DNA of 64,000 nt from Campylobacter taeniopygiae (GTDB taxonomy: Bacteria; Campylobacterota; Campylobacteria; Campylobacterales; Campylobacteraceae), in contig NZ_NXLY01000007.1 in assembly GCF_005406225.1 (NCBI RefSeq), forward strand, positions 1 through 64,000, given 5' to 3'. Below are positions 44,797 to 53,101 of this stretch, in pieces (the first letter of the stretch is position 1; every line of letters begins with the position of its first letter). A model generated the notes under the pieces. The model made no database searches. It was not told the DNA's origin and saw only the letters and a list, made by a program, of their open reading frames with translations. A program made the translations under genes and the position numbers.

Positions 44797-44852
44797 TTGA
44801 TCAAACTTATGCCGATGGTAAAGTTATCAAAAACTTACCTAAATATTTATAA
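44797..44852 (+). other. Possible C-terminal gene remnant joined to tRNA-Ser
   Basis: Directly after the tRNA CCA an in-frame stretch reads IDQTYADGKVIKNLPKYL and a TAA. It looks like the end of a real protein but has no start or body here. It may be a scar left by DNA that once joined at the tRNA 3' end. The short length makes chance possible. Confidence 0.3.
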
Positions 44853-45015
44853 AAAAAATTAATCAATAAATTTAATCAAACTATTTTTGTTATTAAAAGC
44901 CGATCAAAAAAATTTTACAAATATTCCAATAAAATTGCAAAAAATTTAATTTTTACTTAAAATTTTCAGGCAAAAAAAAGTAATATTTTACTAAAATTCA
45001 AATTTCTTAAAACAA

Positions 45016-45091
45016 GGGGCATTAGCTCAGCTGGGAGAGCACAACGCTGGCAGCGTTGGGGTCAGCGGTTCGAACCCGCTATGCTCCACCA
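45016..45091 (+). tRNA. tRNA-Ala (anticodon GGC)
   Basis: Cloverleaf with acceptor GGGGCAT/ATGCTCC, anticodon stem CAACG/CGTTG with loop CTGGCAG, T loop GTTCGAACC and encoded CCA. Confidence 0.94.
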
Positions 45092-45092
45092 T

Positions 45093-45168
45093 GGTTCCGT
45101 AGCTCAGTTGGTAGAGCACTACCTTGACATGGTAGTGGTCGTTGGTTCAAGTCCAATCGGAGCCACCA
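45093..45168 (+). tRNA. tRNA-Val (anticodon GAC)
   Basis: Cloverleaf with acceptor GGTTCCG/CGGAGCC, anticodon stem CTACC/GGTAG with loop TTGACAT, T loop GTTCAAGTC and encoded CCA. One base after tRNA-Ala, so one transcript. Confidence 0.94.
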
Positions 45169-45260
45169 TTTTTTAAAACTTTTAATAATCTTTATTTGAT
45201 CATTCTAATATAAAATGGATTAAAATAAATTCTCATTAAAACGATATAGTAAATTAGTTA

Positions 45261-45269
45261 TGATATAAT
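45261..45269 (+). promoter_or_regulatory. Extended -10 promoter of the 210-residue gene
   Basis: TGATATAAT is a perfect extended -10 (TGnTATAAT), 84 bases before the ATG, giving a leader of about 75 bases. Confidence 0.55.
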
Positions 45270-45352
45270 TTAGTTTTAAAAATATAAAAGCTAATTTGAT
45301 ATTTTAAAGAAAAATTTTTCAAAATCAACCCTTTAACAAGAAAAGGATTTTT

Positions 45353-45985
45353 ATGTTAAAAGAATTACTTGAAATTAAAAAAGAAATGGAACCCATTATC
45401 CATGAAGCCAATGTCAAACTCAATGTTTTAGCAAGAGAGGTTATTGTTCGCAAAAAAGAATACGAAATTTACGGCCCTATGGTTGATCGCGTATATCTTG
45501 ATAATGCAATTTATGTCAAAGTAATGTCAAGTGGGCGTGATACAAAAAGCGATAACGTTCAAATAAAAAATGGTTTTTACATGGTTTTTGTCGCTCCAGA
45601 AAAAGAAAGTACAAAAGATATAAAAAATAAACTCAAAGTTGCTTATGAGGGACTTGATAACAAATTCATCTCTTCTTTGATCCGTTCTTGCCAACGTTTT
45701 AAAGAAATTGTCAATAAAACTCAAGCGACTTTAGCCAAAGCTTCTCAAATGAATGTTTTAATCAAAACCAATCTAGGTGAAGCCAGTGCCGCGCTTAAAT
45801 TTAATATCACTATAGAATACACCAAAGATAATCAAAAGCTTTCGCGTGAAAATTCAAAATCCGCTGGAAGTTTTAGAGATACAAAAACTGCGATTAATCT
45901 TGTTGTAGATAAAAATACAGAATCAAGAATTTGTGAAAAATTGCTTGATGATGTTGAAAAATATTTTATCGGTGGGGGTAGTTGA
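45353..45985 (+). CDS. Conserved Campylobacter protein of unknown function
   Basis: 210 residues, cytoplasmic, mixed alpha/beta, without recognisable domain. The first half (RKKEYEIYGPMVDRVYLDNAIYVKVMSSGRD) looks like beta-strands, the second (LIRSCQRFKEIVNKTQATLAKASQMNVLIKTNLGE) is helical. AAGGA precedes the ATG. It corresponds to Cj1720 by position. In NCTC 11168 leuABCD lie on its left; here the tRNA genes do. It converges on a broken oxidoreductase gene with no gap. Confidence 0.75.
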   Translation: MLKELLEIKKEMEPIIHEANVKLNVLAREVIVRKKEYEIYGPMVDRVYLDNAIYVKVMSSGRDTKSDNVQIKNGFYMVFVAPEKESTKDIKNKLKVAYEGLDNKFISSLIRSCQRFKEIVNKTQATLAKASQMNVLIKTNLGEASAALKFNITIEYTKDNQKLSRENSKSAGSFRDTKTAINLVVDKNTESRICEKLLDDVEKYFIGGGS

Positions 45986-46944
45986 TCACTCGCCGATAAA
46001 TTTCACTCCCATTTTTTCACGCACCCTATCCATCAAATTCATCATTTTTAAAATTTCTTCATGATTCATTTCATCACATTCTATTTTATTTAGTTCTAGG
46101 GCTTTAAAACAGGCCTCAAATTCGTATTCAAAACCATTGATTTGACTTGGCACGAGACAATCTTTTATTAACTTTCTTTCTTTATCGTAAGCTTTTATAG
46201 AATTTGGATTGTTGATATTATCAACGCAAATATAACCTTTTGTTCCATTTATAACGCCTTTTCTATCACTAATAGCAGCTACACTTGAATTTAAAAAAGC
46301 AAAAGCACCCTTTTGAAATTCTAAGATGATCCCATTGCTTTCATCCACACCACTAGGCATTTTTTTACAAGTTGCAATAATATTTTTAATTTCATCTTTT
46401 AAAAAACTAAGAGCAAAATTAAGTGTATAAATTCCTACATCAAGCAAAGCACCACCACCAAGCTCTAAACTTGTTATGCGATTTTTATGTGTAACATTGT
46501 AGGCTAAATTTGCTTCTATGCTAATGCCAAAAGATCTTTAATGATATCTATATAAGGCATATAACGCGTCCAAATGCCTTCAGCTAAAAGCACATTTTTA
46601 GCCCTTGCTAATTCCACCACCTCTTTAGCCTGTTTGAAATTTAAAGTGAAAGATTTTTCGCAAAGCACATTTTTATGATTTTCAAGACAAAGCTTTATAT
46701 GATCATAGTGTAAAGAATGTGGGGTGTTGATATAAACAAGATCGATATTTTGATCTTTAAGTAATCCTTCATAATCAGTATAAAATTTTTCAAAACCATG
46801 CGTCAAAGCAAAATCTTTTGCACGGCTTAAAGATCCCACCGCATACGGGTGGAATCCTGCTTGTTTTAGCATCGGTGCGATTTTGTTTGCTATAGATCCA
46901 GCACCTAAAAAAGCGATATTTTTTCGCTTAGAATTTGTAAGCAT
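45986..46944 (-). pseudogene. Gfo/Idh/MocA-family oxidoreductase, frameshifted
   Basis: Two pieces of one protein. The first (46944-46516) has the Rossmann start KNIAFLGAGSIANKIAPML and VLCEKSFTLN with the catalytic-type Lys; the second (to 45986) holds LDVGIYTLNFALSFL and the C-terminal half. The frames join exactly if one T is added to the TTTT run at 46529-46532, giving IIKDLFGISIEANLAYNVTHKNR and then TSLELGGGALLDVG. So one base was lost from a T5 tract. These enzymes are NAD(P)-dependent sugar or amino-sugar dehydrogenases. Could be a dead gene, a phase-variable gene or a sequencing error. Its start lies inside the upstream membrane-protein gene. Confidence 0.85.
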
Positions 46945-47572
46945 ATCCTAGATATACACCATAATTTGTTTGCTTAGGATCATAAAAATTAGATCCAATT
47001 CTACTTTGGTAGAAATTTCTAGAATTATAACGAATTTGTTCTGCCTTAACGCCAAACTCTATTTCATTGCATGGAGTAAGTTCATAAAGAGCACCCCATT
47101 TCGCTCCATAAACAAAACCATCAAAATCCTGAGATAGAGATAAAAACGATGTTTTTAGATCGATATTAGTTTTTGCATAACCAGAATACACACCTAAAAC
47201 CGCCCTTGTATTTGTGAAAAGCTTTGGAGTGAAATCATAGCCTAATAAAAACTTATGTGTCGTAAAATCGCCCTCTATTTGAATTCTTGGAGTTTTAATC
47301 AAATCATTAAATTCGTCAGAATAATTATAAGCGGCATAAATTCTATGTGATTCATTGAAACGATATCCAGCTCTTAATCCAAAATTAGGGATATTTCCTG
47401 ACACATCTCCATTGAAAGTCATACCTGTTAAATTATGCTTAAGATCACCTTTTACATTAGAATGCATCCAAGCAGCATCAGCTCCTATGAAAAATCCTGA
47501 TTTTTCATCCGCTAAAGCTATATTAGCAAACAAGCACACACCGGCAACTATACTCAATAATTTTTTATCCAT
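46928..47572 (-). CDS. Outer-membrane beta-barrel protein
   Basis: 214 residues from the ATG of MDKKLLSIVAGVCLFANIALA, with AGGGAA five bases upstream; a longer frame exists but adds no signal. Signal peptide to residue 21, then alternating amphipathic strands (GFFIGADAAW, FGLRAGYRFNESHRIYAAYNYS, HKFLLGYDF) and a C-terminal Phe (LGYAYKF), the pattern of an eight-stranded OmpA/OmpW-like barrel. Equivalent to Cj1721c. Substrate or partner unknown. Confidence 0.85.
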   Translation of the reverse strand: MDKKLLSIVAGVCLFANIALADEKSGFFIGADAAWMHSNVKGDLKHNLTGMTFNGDVSGNIPNFGLRAGYRFNESHRIYAAYNYSDEFNDLIKTPRIQIEGDFTTHKFLLGYDFTPKLFTNTRAVLGVYSGYAKTNIDLKTSFLSLSQDFDGFVYGAKWGALYELTPCNEIEFGVKAEQIRYNSRNFYQSRIGSNFYDPKQTNYGVYLGYAYKF

Positions 47573-47698
47573 GTCTTCCCTTAAAATTTTAATCAATCTA
47601 AAATTTTTTAGATTTATAAATTATATAATTTTAATATTTAATATCATATTTATTTTAGAAAAATTTTAAATTTTTATTAAAAAATGGGCATATTCTAC

Positions 47699-48082
47699 TC
47701 ACTTAGGCACCACTATATCACTACGACATTCTATGACTGTATGCACATTTCCACGTGGATTGAAGTCCCCTACAACTTTGATCCATTTTGGTTTGAGTTT
47801 GTCTTTTAAGGTATTGTAAATTTCATTGATACTTGCTTCATGTGAAACATTTCTATGCATGAAAGTATTGATATAAAGTTTTATAGCCTTAAGTTCGACT
47901 ACAAATTGATCCGGTATATACTCAAGATATATCGTTGCAAAGTCAGGATAACCACTCCTAGGACAACAACACATGAATTCAGGTAAAGTGATCTTTATGA
48001 TATAGTCATTTTTAGCATCATTGGGCCAAATTTCCATATTATCTACATTAAATTCTTTGATTTCTTTTTCACCATAACGCAT
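47699..48082 (-). CDS. queF: NADPH-dependent 7-cyano-7-deazaguanine reductase QueF
   Basis: 127 residues. Catalytic Cys40 and Asp47 are in FMCCCPRSGYPDF, and the substrate-binding block ELKAIKLYINTFMHRNVSHE is intact. Reduces preQ0 to preQ1 in queuosine synthesis for tRNA. Short, unimodular form. In NCTC 11168 this is Cj1724c. The 310 bases upstream hold only a small gene remnant and hairpins. Confidence 0.95.
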   Translation of the reverse strand: MRYGEKEIKEFNVDNMEIWPNDAKNDYIIKITLPEFMCCCPRSGYPDFATIYLEYIPDQFVVELKAIKLYINTFMHRNVSHEASINEIYNTLKDKLKPKWIKVVGDFNPRGNVHTVIECRSDIVVPK

Positions 48083-48224
48083 TTATTTTTCCTTGTGATA
48101 AATTTAAAAATTCAAATTATAGCAAATTTCATTCTTGCAAAAATTTAAAATCTTAACTTGTATTAAGTAAGGATAGTTTTTAAAGATAGATTCTAAAAAA
48201 AGATAAATTCTAGATTTGATAATT

Positions 48225-48278
48225 TTCAAAATTATTTGCAACTCACTCTAAAAAGAGCGAGTTAGCAATAATTTTGAA
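48225..48278. repeat. Long imperfect inverted repeat
   Basis: Arms of 25 bases (TTCAAAATTATTTGC then AACTCACTCT) pair around an AAAA loop with one bulged A and one A/C mismatch. There is no T-run after it, so it is not a standard terminator. It could be a scar, a structured RNA or a mobile miniature element. Confidence 0.55.
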
Positions 48279-48341
48279 GGCAGTCAAGTCCAATCCAGTA
48301 TTACAAATCTACCAGAAAATAGACTTGTAAAGCAAGATTAG
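48252..48341 (+). pseudogene. 3' remnant of a plus-strand gene
   Basis: An open plus-strand stretch reads VSNNFEGSQVQSSITNLP...NRLVKQD and ends at TAG (48339), directly followed by a terminator hairpin. It has no start and no body. The presence of stop plus terminator suggests that it is the end of a lost gene, perhaps the Cj1725-type periplasmic gene that lies here in other strains; that link is from position only. Confidence 0.4.
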
Positions 48342-48361
48342 TTTCCCACAAAAGTGGGAAA
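48342..48361 (+). terminator. Hairpin terminator
   Basis: TTTCCCAC and GTGGGAAA around an AAAA loop, eight perfect pairs with five G-C, followed by AAAATTTT on the plus strand. On the minus strand it follows the hook gene and may stop that transcript too. Confidence 0.55.
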
Positions 48362-48392
48362 AAATTTTATAAAGAATCAAAAGATCAAAAAA

Positions 48393-50924
48393 TTATTGTT
48401 TCAATTGGATCAAAGTTTGAAGCATTTGATCACTGGTTGAAATCGTTTTAGAGTTTGCTTGATAACCTCTTTGGATGATGATAAGCTCTGTTAAAGAACG
48501 ACTCAAATCCACGTTTGACATTTCAAGTGCTGAAGTCTTCATATCTCCGCGGCCGCCTGTTCCTGCTTCACCTACGACTATGTTACCAGAGTTAGCAGTC
48601 ACTTTGAAAAGATTGCCGCCGATTTCTTCAAGTCCTGAGTTGTTTGCTACAGAAGCCATAGCCATTTTTGCCACAGCAAAGGTTTTTCCGTTGGTGAATT
48701 CTCCTAAGATATTTCCTTTATCATCTACACGTATAGCGTCTGGTTTTAGGTTTCCTGAAGGGTAACCATCGGTTGCTTGGCTTGTAAGTGCTGAAGCTGA
48801 GTTTGAACTTACAATACCATCATTACTTCCGCTTGTTCCAAAGCTAAGTTTGATTTGTTGGTTTGGTGCTGCACCATTGTTTGGTGAGAAATTTAAAGTT
48901 CTAGGACTGTATGAGGATAAAGATCCGTCATTGTTAAATCTTGCTGTTCCTACAACGATATTGCTTGGGCCTTCGCCTGTAGTGTTTATTTCTGCAGGTT
49001 CTGGAACACGGATGATCATTTGCCATTCGTTTCCTCCATCTTGAGTGGTGCTTTGTTTTACAAATTGCACTTCTAGGGTGTGTTTAGAACCTAGTGAGTC
49101 ATAAATTTCAAGTCCGGCTGAGAAAGAACTTAAGAAAAGTTGTTCGCTTTTTCTGTTGCTATTGCCTACATTTAAATTTCCATCAAAACCTTTAAAGATA
49201 TTAGTGAAGGCTTCATTGGTGCTTACTTTACCATCGGAATCTGTGTAAGAGGTGACATTGAAATTAATATTATGAGCTTTTCTTTGAGTTTGAGTTTGAC
49301 CATTATAACCTGGTCTATCTGGTTGTTCGCTAGGATTTGAGATGATGAATTCTCCACTTGCGCTTACAGTTACTTTTACACCCTCATTTAGATCGCTACC
49401 ATCGACTTCAAAGCCACCACTACCATCATAATCTACCCCATATCTGGCGTCTCTTTGTAAGAGCTCTCTTAGATCTTCAGTGGAATGGAAAGTTCTTTGA
49501 TCGGTATTTAAATAAGATCCACTCATCGCTAATTTATAATTATATTCAGCTGTTCCTGTAGTATTCTCTAATGCAGTATTATAATTTGCTCCACTGTCAG
49601 GATTATACATAGGAGGAAGATCCACTGGAGAAGAAGTGTAAACGTATTTATGGGCTGTTACAATATTAATATTATGTGATTTATCTTTAGTGTCACCTTG
49701 TATCCAATGTGTTCCATTATTATTAACACTTCCTACGGGATTAGTACTTTCCCAATCAAATATATCACTTCCGTTATCTTTTTTAGTTTTTATATTCCAT
49801 AATTCACCGGCTGTATTAGCATTATTAACAGTTAAATCGATATTTTTCATATTATCAGTAGTGCCGTCTGAATTGGTATTTATAAAGTCTATACCTGTGC
49901 CATCTTTATTTTTAACCGCTTTTACTCCTGTGCCCTCTCGGCTATCAGTTGGAACAGTAAAAGTATTGATATATCTTATTGCTTCATCAATGCCAGTAAT
50001 ATTATCGTTTTCAATATGAATTCCATTTATGGTAATATCTAATTTAGTTGGCTTACTAGTATCACCCCAAAAAATAACATTATCTTGATTTTTAACACTA
50101 TTTTTATCAAAACCTGTTCCACCTTGAGTGCTGAATTTCGCATCGGCGTAAGATACCCAGATGCCTTGGCCTTCTCTAAGGTTAAGCCCTGTTCCACTTC
50201 CATTAAATAAAGAAGCGCAATCGACGCCTTTTTCAGTGACTTCAACTGAATTTTTAGAAGTGGTGTAAAATTGGGTGATACCTGTATCGTTTTCGTCTTT
50301 GGTTTCACCGGTTTTTTTATTGTAACCGTGAACTGAATCAAGTCCATATATAGGAGTTTTTGCTGTGCCTATACTTAAACCGCTGTTTAGATTTGCTTTA
50401 ATGGCAACTTCGGTTGATTTTGCGGCAGGGATGTGCATACCCGGATCGATAAAGATGTTTTGAGGACTTCTTGAAGAATCGATACTTTGAGTATCCCAGT
50501 TGATATTCCAACCTTGGACAACATAACCTGAATTATTGACAAAATTTCCATAAGCATCAAGTTTAAAACCCCCGTCTCTTGTAAGGTAATTTGTCAAACC
50601 TCCATCATCACTTACCATAAAAAAGCCATCACCGTTGATTGCAACGTCGGTATTGTTATTGGTAGTTTGGATCGATCCTTGAGAATGAATTCTTGTGGTT
50701 GAGCTTACAGAAACACCGAGTCCAATTTGAAGTGGATTTTGTCCACCTCTACCATCAGTTGGCGATGCAGCAATCTTAACAGTTTGACTAAACATCGTTC
50801 CAAAGTCAGCACGAGAATATTTAAAACCATTAGTATTAACATTGGCTATGTTATTACCTTCAACATCCATTGCTGTTTGATGTGCTTGAAGTCCGCTCAC
50901 TCCGGACCAAAGTGATCTCATCAT
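48393..50924 (-). CDS. flgE: Flagellar hook protein FlgE
   Basis: 843 residues. N-terminus SLWSGVSGLQAHQTAMDVEGNNIANVNTNGFKYSRADF and C-terminus SMSNVDLSRSLTEL-type block ending SDQMLQTLIQLKQ are the coiled-coil rod/hook ends; the middle is the long, variable surface domain usual in Campylobacter hooks. Exported by the flagellar type III apparatus. AAGGA is seven bases before the first of two ATG codons. Equivalent to Cj1729c (FlgE2). Controlled by sigma54, see the promoter at 50982. Confidence 0.95.
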   Translation of the reverse strand: MMRSLWSGVSGLQAHQTAMDVEGNNIANVNTNGFKYSRADFGTMFSQTVKIAASPTDGRGGQNPLQIGLGVSVSSTTRIHSQGSIQTTNNNTDVAINGDGFFMVSDDGGLTNYLTRDGGFKLDAYGNFVNNSGYVVQGWNINWDTQSIDSSRSPQNIFIDPGMHIPAAKSTEVAIKANLNSGLSIGTAKTPIYGLDSVHGYNKKTGETKDENDTGITQFYTTSKNSVEVTEKGVDCASLFNGSGTGLNLREGQGIWVSYADAKFSTQGGTGFDKNSVKNQDNVIFWGDTSKPTKLDITINGIHIENDNITGIDEAIRYINTFTVPTDSREGTGVKAVKNKDGTGIDFINTNSDGTTDNMKNIDLTVNNANTAGELWNIKTKKDNGSDIFDWESTNPVGSVNNNGTHWIQGDTKDKSHNINIVTAHKYVYTSSPVDLPPMYNPDSGANYNTALENTTGTAEYNYKLAMSGSYLNTDQRTFHSTEDLRELLQRDARYGVDYDGSGGFEVDGSDLNEGVKVTVSASGEFIISNPSEQPDRPGYNGQTQTQRKAHNINFNVTSYTDSDGKVSTNEAFTNIFKGFDGNLNVGNSNRKSEQLFLSSFSAGLEIYDSLGSKHTLEVQFVKQSTTQDGGNEWQMIIRVPEPAEINTTGEGPSNIVVGTARFNNDGSLSSYSPRTLNFSPNNGAAPNQQIKLSFGTSGSNDGIVSSNSASALTSQATDGYPSGNLKPDAIRVDDKGNILGEFTNGKTFAVAKMAMASVANNSGLEEIGGNLFKVTANSGNIVVGEAGTGGRGDMKTSALEMSNVDLSRSLTELIIIQRGYQANSKTISTSDQMLQTLIQLKQ

Positions 50925-50955
50925 GGTTGAATCCTTTATAAAATATTGTTTTTAA

Positions 50956-50969
50956 CGCATTAGCGTTTT
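50956..50969 (-). promoter_or_regulatory. Small hairpin in the hook-gene leader
   Basis: AACGC and GCGTT around TAAT in the leader of flgE, between the sigma54 promoter and the ribosome site. Five pairs only; could stabilise the leader or be chance. Confidence 0.25.
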
Positions 50970-50980
50970 ATGCAATTTTA

Positions 50981-51000
50981 TAAGCAAGTTCTGTTCCAAC
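50981..51000 (-). promoter_or_regulatory. Sigma54 (RpoN) promoter of flgE
   Basis: On the minus strand TTGGAACAGAACTTGCTTA has GGAA, six bases and TTGCTT, an exact match to the -24/-12 consensus. It lies about 60 bases before the hook-gene ATG. In Campylobacter the hook and rod genes are class 2 genes driven by RpoN with FlgR. Confidence 0.9.
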
Positions 51001-51047
51001 TTTTGAAATTTTTGAGTAAAAAATAAGAATTTTTTAGAAATTTTTGA

Positions 51048-51524
51048 TCAAACACGCACTCTTAAATTTGCAGCGTGAGTTAAAGCTACTGCTATAGCGT
51101 CTGTGATGTCTAAAGGTTTAATTTCTTTGCTTAGTCCTAAAAGTCTTTTTACCATAAAAGCAACTTGTTCTTTTGTCGCTTTTGCTTTTCCTGTAACGGC
51201 TTTTTTAACTTGTAAAGGGGTGTATTCTGCAAAGTCTCCATGAATTTGTAGAATTTTTAAACTCAAAGCTCCACGAAATTGCGCGAGTTTTAAAACGGTT
51301 TTTGGATTGTAAGCGAAAAAGATATCTTCTATAGCTACCTCATCAAATTGATGTGCTTTAAAGATCAGATCCAAACCTTCACAAAGCTCTGTGATTTGAT
51401 ACTGTAAAGTGCTAGGCTTGATTTTAATGAGTCCTGCTTCTATCAATAAATTTTTATTTTTATCCGCCTCAATAATAGCATAACCGCAATTTCTTGAACC
51501 TGGATCAATCCCTAAAATTTTCAT
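51048..51524 (-). CDS. ruvC: Holliday-junction resolvase RuvC
   Basis: 158 residues. Asp7 in [16 protein letters not shown], Glu in [14 protein letters not shown] and the C-terminal acidic pair in [16 protein letters not shown] form the four-acid active site. Cuts Holliday junctions made by RecA and RuvAB. Divergent from dnaA. Equivalent to Cj1731c. Confidence 0.96.
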   Translation of the reverse strand: MKILGIDPGSRNCGYAIIEADKNKNLLIEAGLIKIKPSTLQYQITELCEGLDLIFKAHQFDEVAIEDIFFAYNPKTVLKLAQFRGALSLKILQIHGDFAEYTPLQVKKAVTGKAKATKEQVAFMVKRLLGLSKEIKPLDITDAIAVALTHAANLRVRV

Positions 51525-51548
51525 AACTAGCCTTATTAAAGATAAAAA

Positions 51549-51568
51549 AGGATTTTAACCTTTTTTTA
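51549..51568 (+). other. A-tract/T-tract hairpin between ruvC and dnaA
   Basis: AAAAAAGG and CCTTTTTT around ATTTTAA lie in the divergent gap. It looks like an intrinsic terminator but sits upstream of both genes, so it might act as an early-stop or DNA-structure element of the dnaA promoter; AGATAAAATT follows as a -10 candidate. Confidence 0.35.
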
Positions 51569-51617
51569 TAAAATTTAAGATAAAATTTATACAATTAAAA
51601 AATTCTAAAGAGAGATT

Positions 51618-52940
51618 ATGAACCCAAGCGAGATACTCCTATCTTTAAAAAAAGAATTAAGCGAAAACGAATACGAAAATTATATATCGATCTTAAAATT
51701 CAATGAAAAACTAAGCAAAGCTGATCTTTTAGTTTTTAACGCACCAAATGAACTTATCGCTAAATTCATACAAACAAAATACGCCCATCAAATTTCACAT
51801 TTTTACGAAGTGCAAAGCGGGATAAAAGCCAATATCAAAATTCAAGCCCAAAATCAAAAACACAGCAAAAGCACAACTAAAATCGATATCGCAAACACTA
51901 AAGAGCAAAGCACGATTTTAAATCCTTCTTTTACTTTTGAAAGTTTTGTGGTTGGGGATTCTAACAAATACGCTTATGGAGCTTGTAAGGCCATCACTCA
52001 TAAAGATAAACTCGGCAAACTTTATAATCCTATATTTATCTATGGGCCAACAGGACTTGGAAAAACTCACTTACTTCAGGCTGTGGGCAATGCAAGTTTA
52101 GAAATGGGTAAAAAAGTGATCTATGCAACGAGTGAAAATTTTGTCAATGAATTCACTTCAAATTTAAAAAATGGCTCTTTAGATAAATTCCATGAAAAAT
52201 ATAGAAATTGCGATGTTTTACTCATAGATGATGTGCAATTTTTAGGCAAAACAGATAAAATTCAAGAAGAATTTTTCTTTATATTTAATGAAATCAAAAA
52301 TAATAATGGCCAAATTATCATGACTTCAGATAATCCACCCAATATGTTAAAAGGCATCACAGAACGCTTAAAAAGCCGCTTTGCACATGGGATCATCGCT
52401 GATATCACTCCACCTCAACTTGATACTAAAATCGCTATCATAAGAAAAAAATGTGAATTTAATGATATCAATCTTTCTAATGACATCATAAATTACATCG
52501 CTACTTCTTTAGGGGATAATATAAGAGAAATTGAAGGGATCATCATCAGCTTAAACGCTTATGCAAATATAGTCGGACAAGAAATCACGCTTGAACTTGC
52601 AAAAAGTGTTATGAAAGATCATATCAAAGAAAAAAAAGAAAATATTAGCATAGAAGATATTTTAGCCTTAGTTTGTAAAGAATTTAACATCAAGCCAAGC
52701 GATGTGAAATCAAACAATAAAAAACAAAATGTAGTCACAGCTAGACGCGTTGCGATCTACTTAGCAAGGGAACTTACTAGCCTTACTTTTTCACAATTAG
52801 CGAATTTTTTCGTAATGAAAGATCATACGGCTATTTCACATAATGTGAAAAAAATCAAAGAATTGATGGAAGAAAATAGCGAAACAAAAATTAAAATAGA
52901 AGAATTAAAAAATAAAGTCTTGGCCAAAAGTCAAATTTAA
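51618..52940 (+). CDS. dnaA: Chromosomal replication initiator DnaA
   Basis: 440 residues. AAA+ core with Walker A G143-PTGLGKT-150, Walker B VLLIDDVQFLG, and C-terminal DNA-binding domain with VVTARRVAIYLAR and the DnaA signature around KDHTAISHNVKKI. Binds DnaA boxes and melts oriC. AGAGAG precedes the ATG. Followed by the probable origin and dnaN. Confidence 0.98.
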   Translation: MNPSEILLSLKKELSENEYENYISILKFNEKLSKADLLVFNAPNELIAKFIQTKYAHQISHFYEVQSGIKANIKIQAQNQKHSKSTTKIDIANTKEQSTILNPSFTFESFVVGDSNKYAYGACKAITHKDKLGKLYNPIFIYGPTGLGKTHLLQAVGNASLEMGKKVIYATSENFVNEFTSNLKNGSLDKFHEKYRNCDVLLIDDVQFLGKTDKIQEEFFFIFNEIKNNNGQIIMTSDNPPNMLKGITERLKSRFAHGIIADITPPQLDTKIAIIRKKCEFNDINLSNDIINYIATSLGDNIREIEGIIISLNAYANIVGQEITLELAKSVMKDHIKEKKENISIEDILALVCKEFNIKPSDVKSNNKKQNVVTARRVAIYLARELTSLTFSQLANFFVMKDHTAISHNVKKIKELMEENSETKIKIEELKNKVLAKSQI

Positions 52941-53101
52941 GTGAAAAAAGGTGAAAAAAATAGAAAGGGTATGTGAAAAAAATAGAATTAAGCAAAGTAT
53001 GATAAAATACAAATTTAATGATTTTTTGCTGAAAAATTTCACAATTTCAACAGCCCTATTATTACGACGAATTTAAAATTAAATATAAGCAAGGAGAAAA
53101 A
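52941..53101. other. Probable replication origin (oriC) between dnaA and dnaN
   Basis: Three direct copies of GTGAAAAAA (52941, 52951 and 52973; TTTTTTCAC on the other strand) lie at spacings of 10 and 22 bases, all in one orientation, directly after the dnaA stop. They match the TTCAC core of epsilonproteobacterial DnaA boxes. An AT-rich, easily melted tract (about 52980-53030 and 53060-53090) follows. Gene strand bias flips here. The dnaA-dnaN gap is the reported oriC location in this group. Confidence 0.65.

Larger units (their letters stand above)
48083..48392. other. 310-base non-coding stretch between queF and the hook gene
   Basis: Contains, from left to right, a plain AT-rich segment that must carry the queF promoter, a long imperfect hairpin (48225-48278), a short plus-strand reading-frame remnant ending in TAG (48252-48341) and a G-C containing terminator hairpin (48342-48361). 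In NCTC 11168, from memory, a plus-strand periplasmic gene and two methionine genes lie here. Confidence 0.6.

Noticed and set aside
49950-50930. DENDT sequon in the hook protein as an N-glycosylation site
   Set aside because: The hook is exported by the flagellar type III route and does not meet the periplasmic Pgl transferase.
52835-52854. TTTCACATAATGTGAAA palindrome as a DnaA box pair
   Set aside because: It lies in dnaA codons for the conserved HTAISHNVKK signature, so protein sequence explains it.
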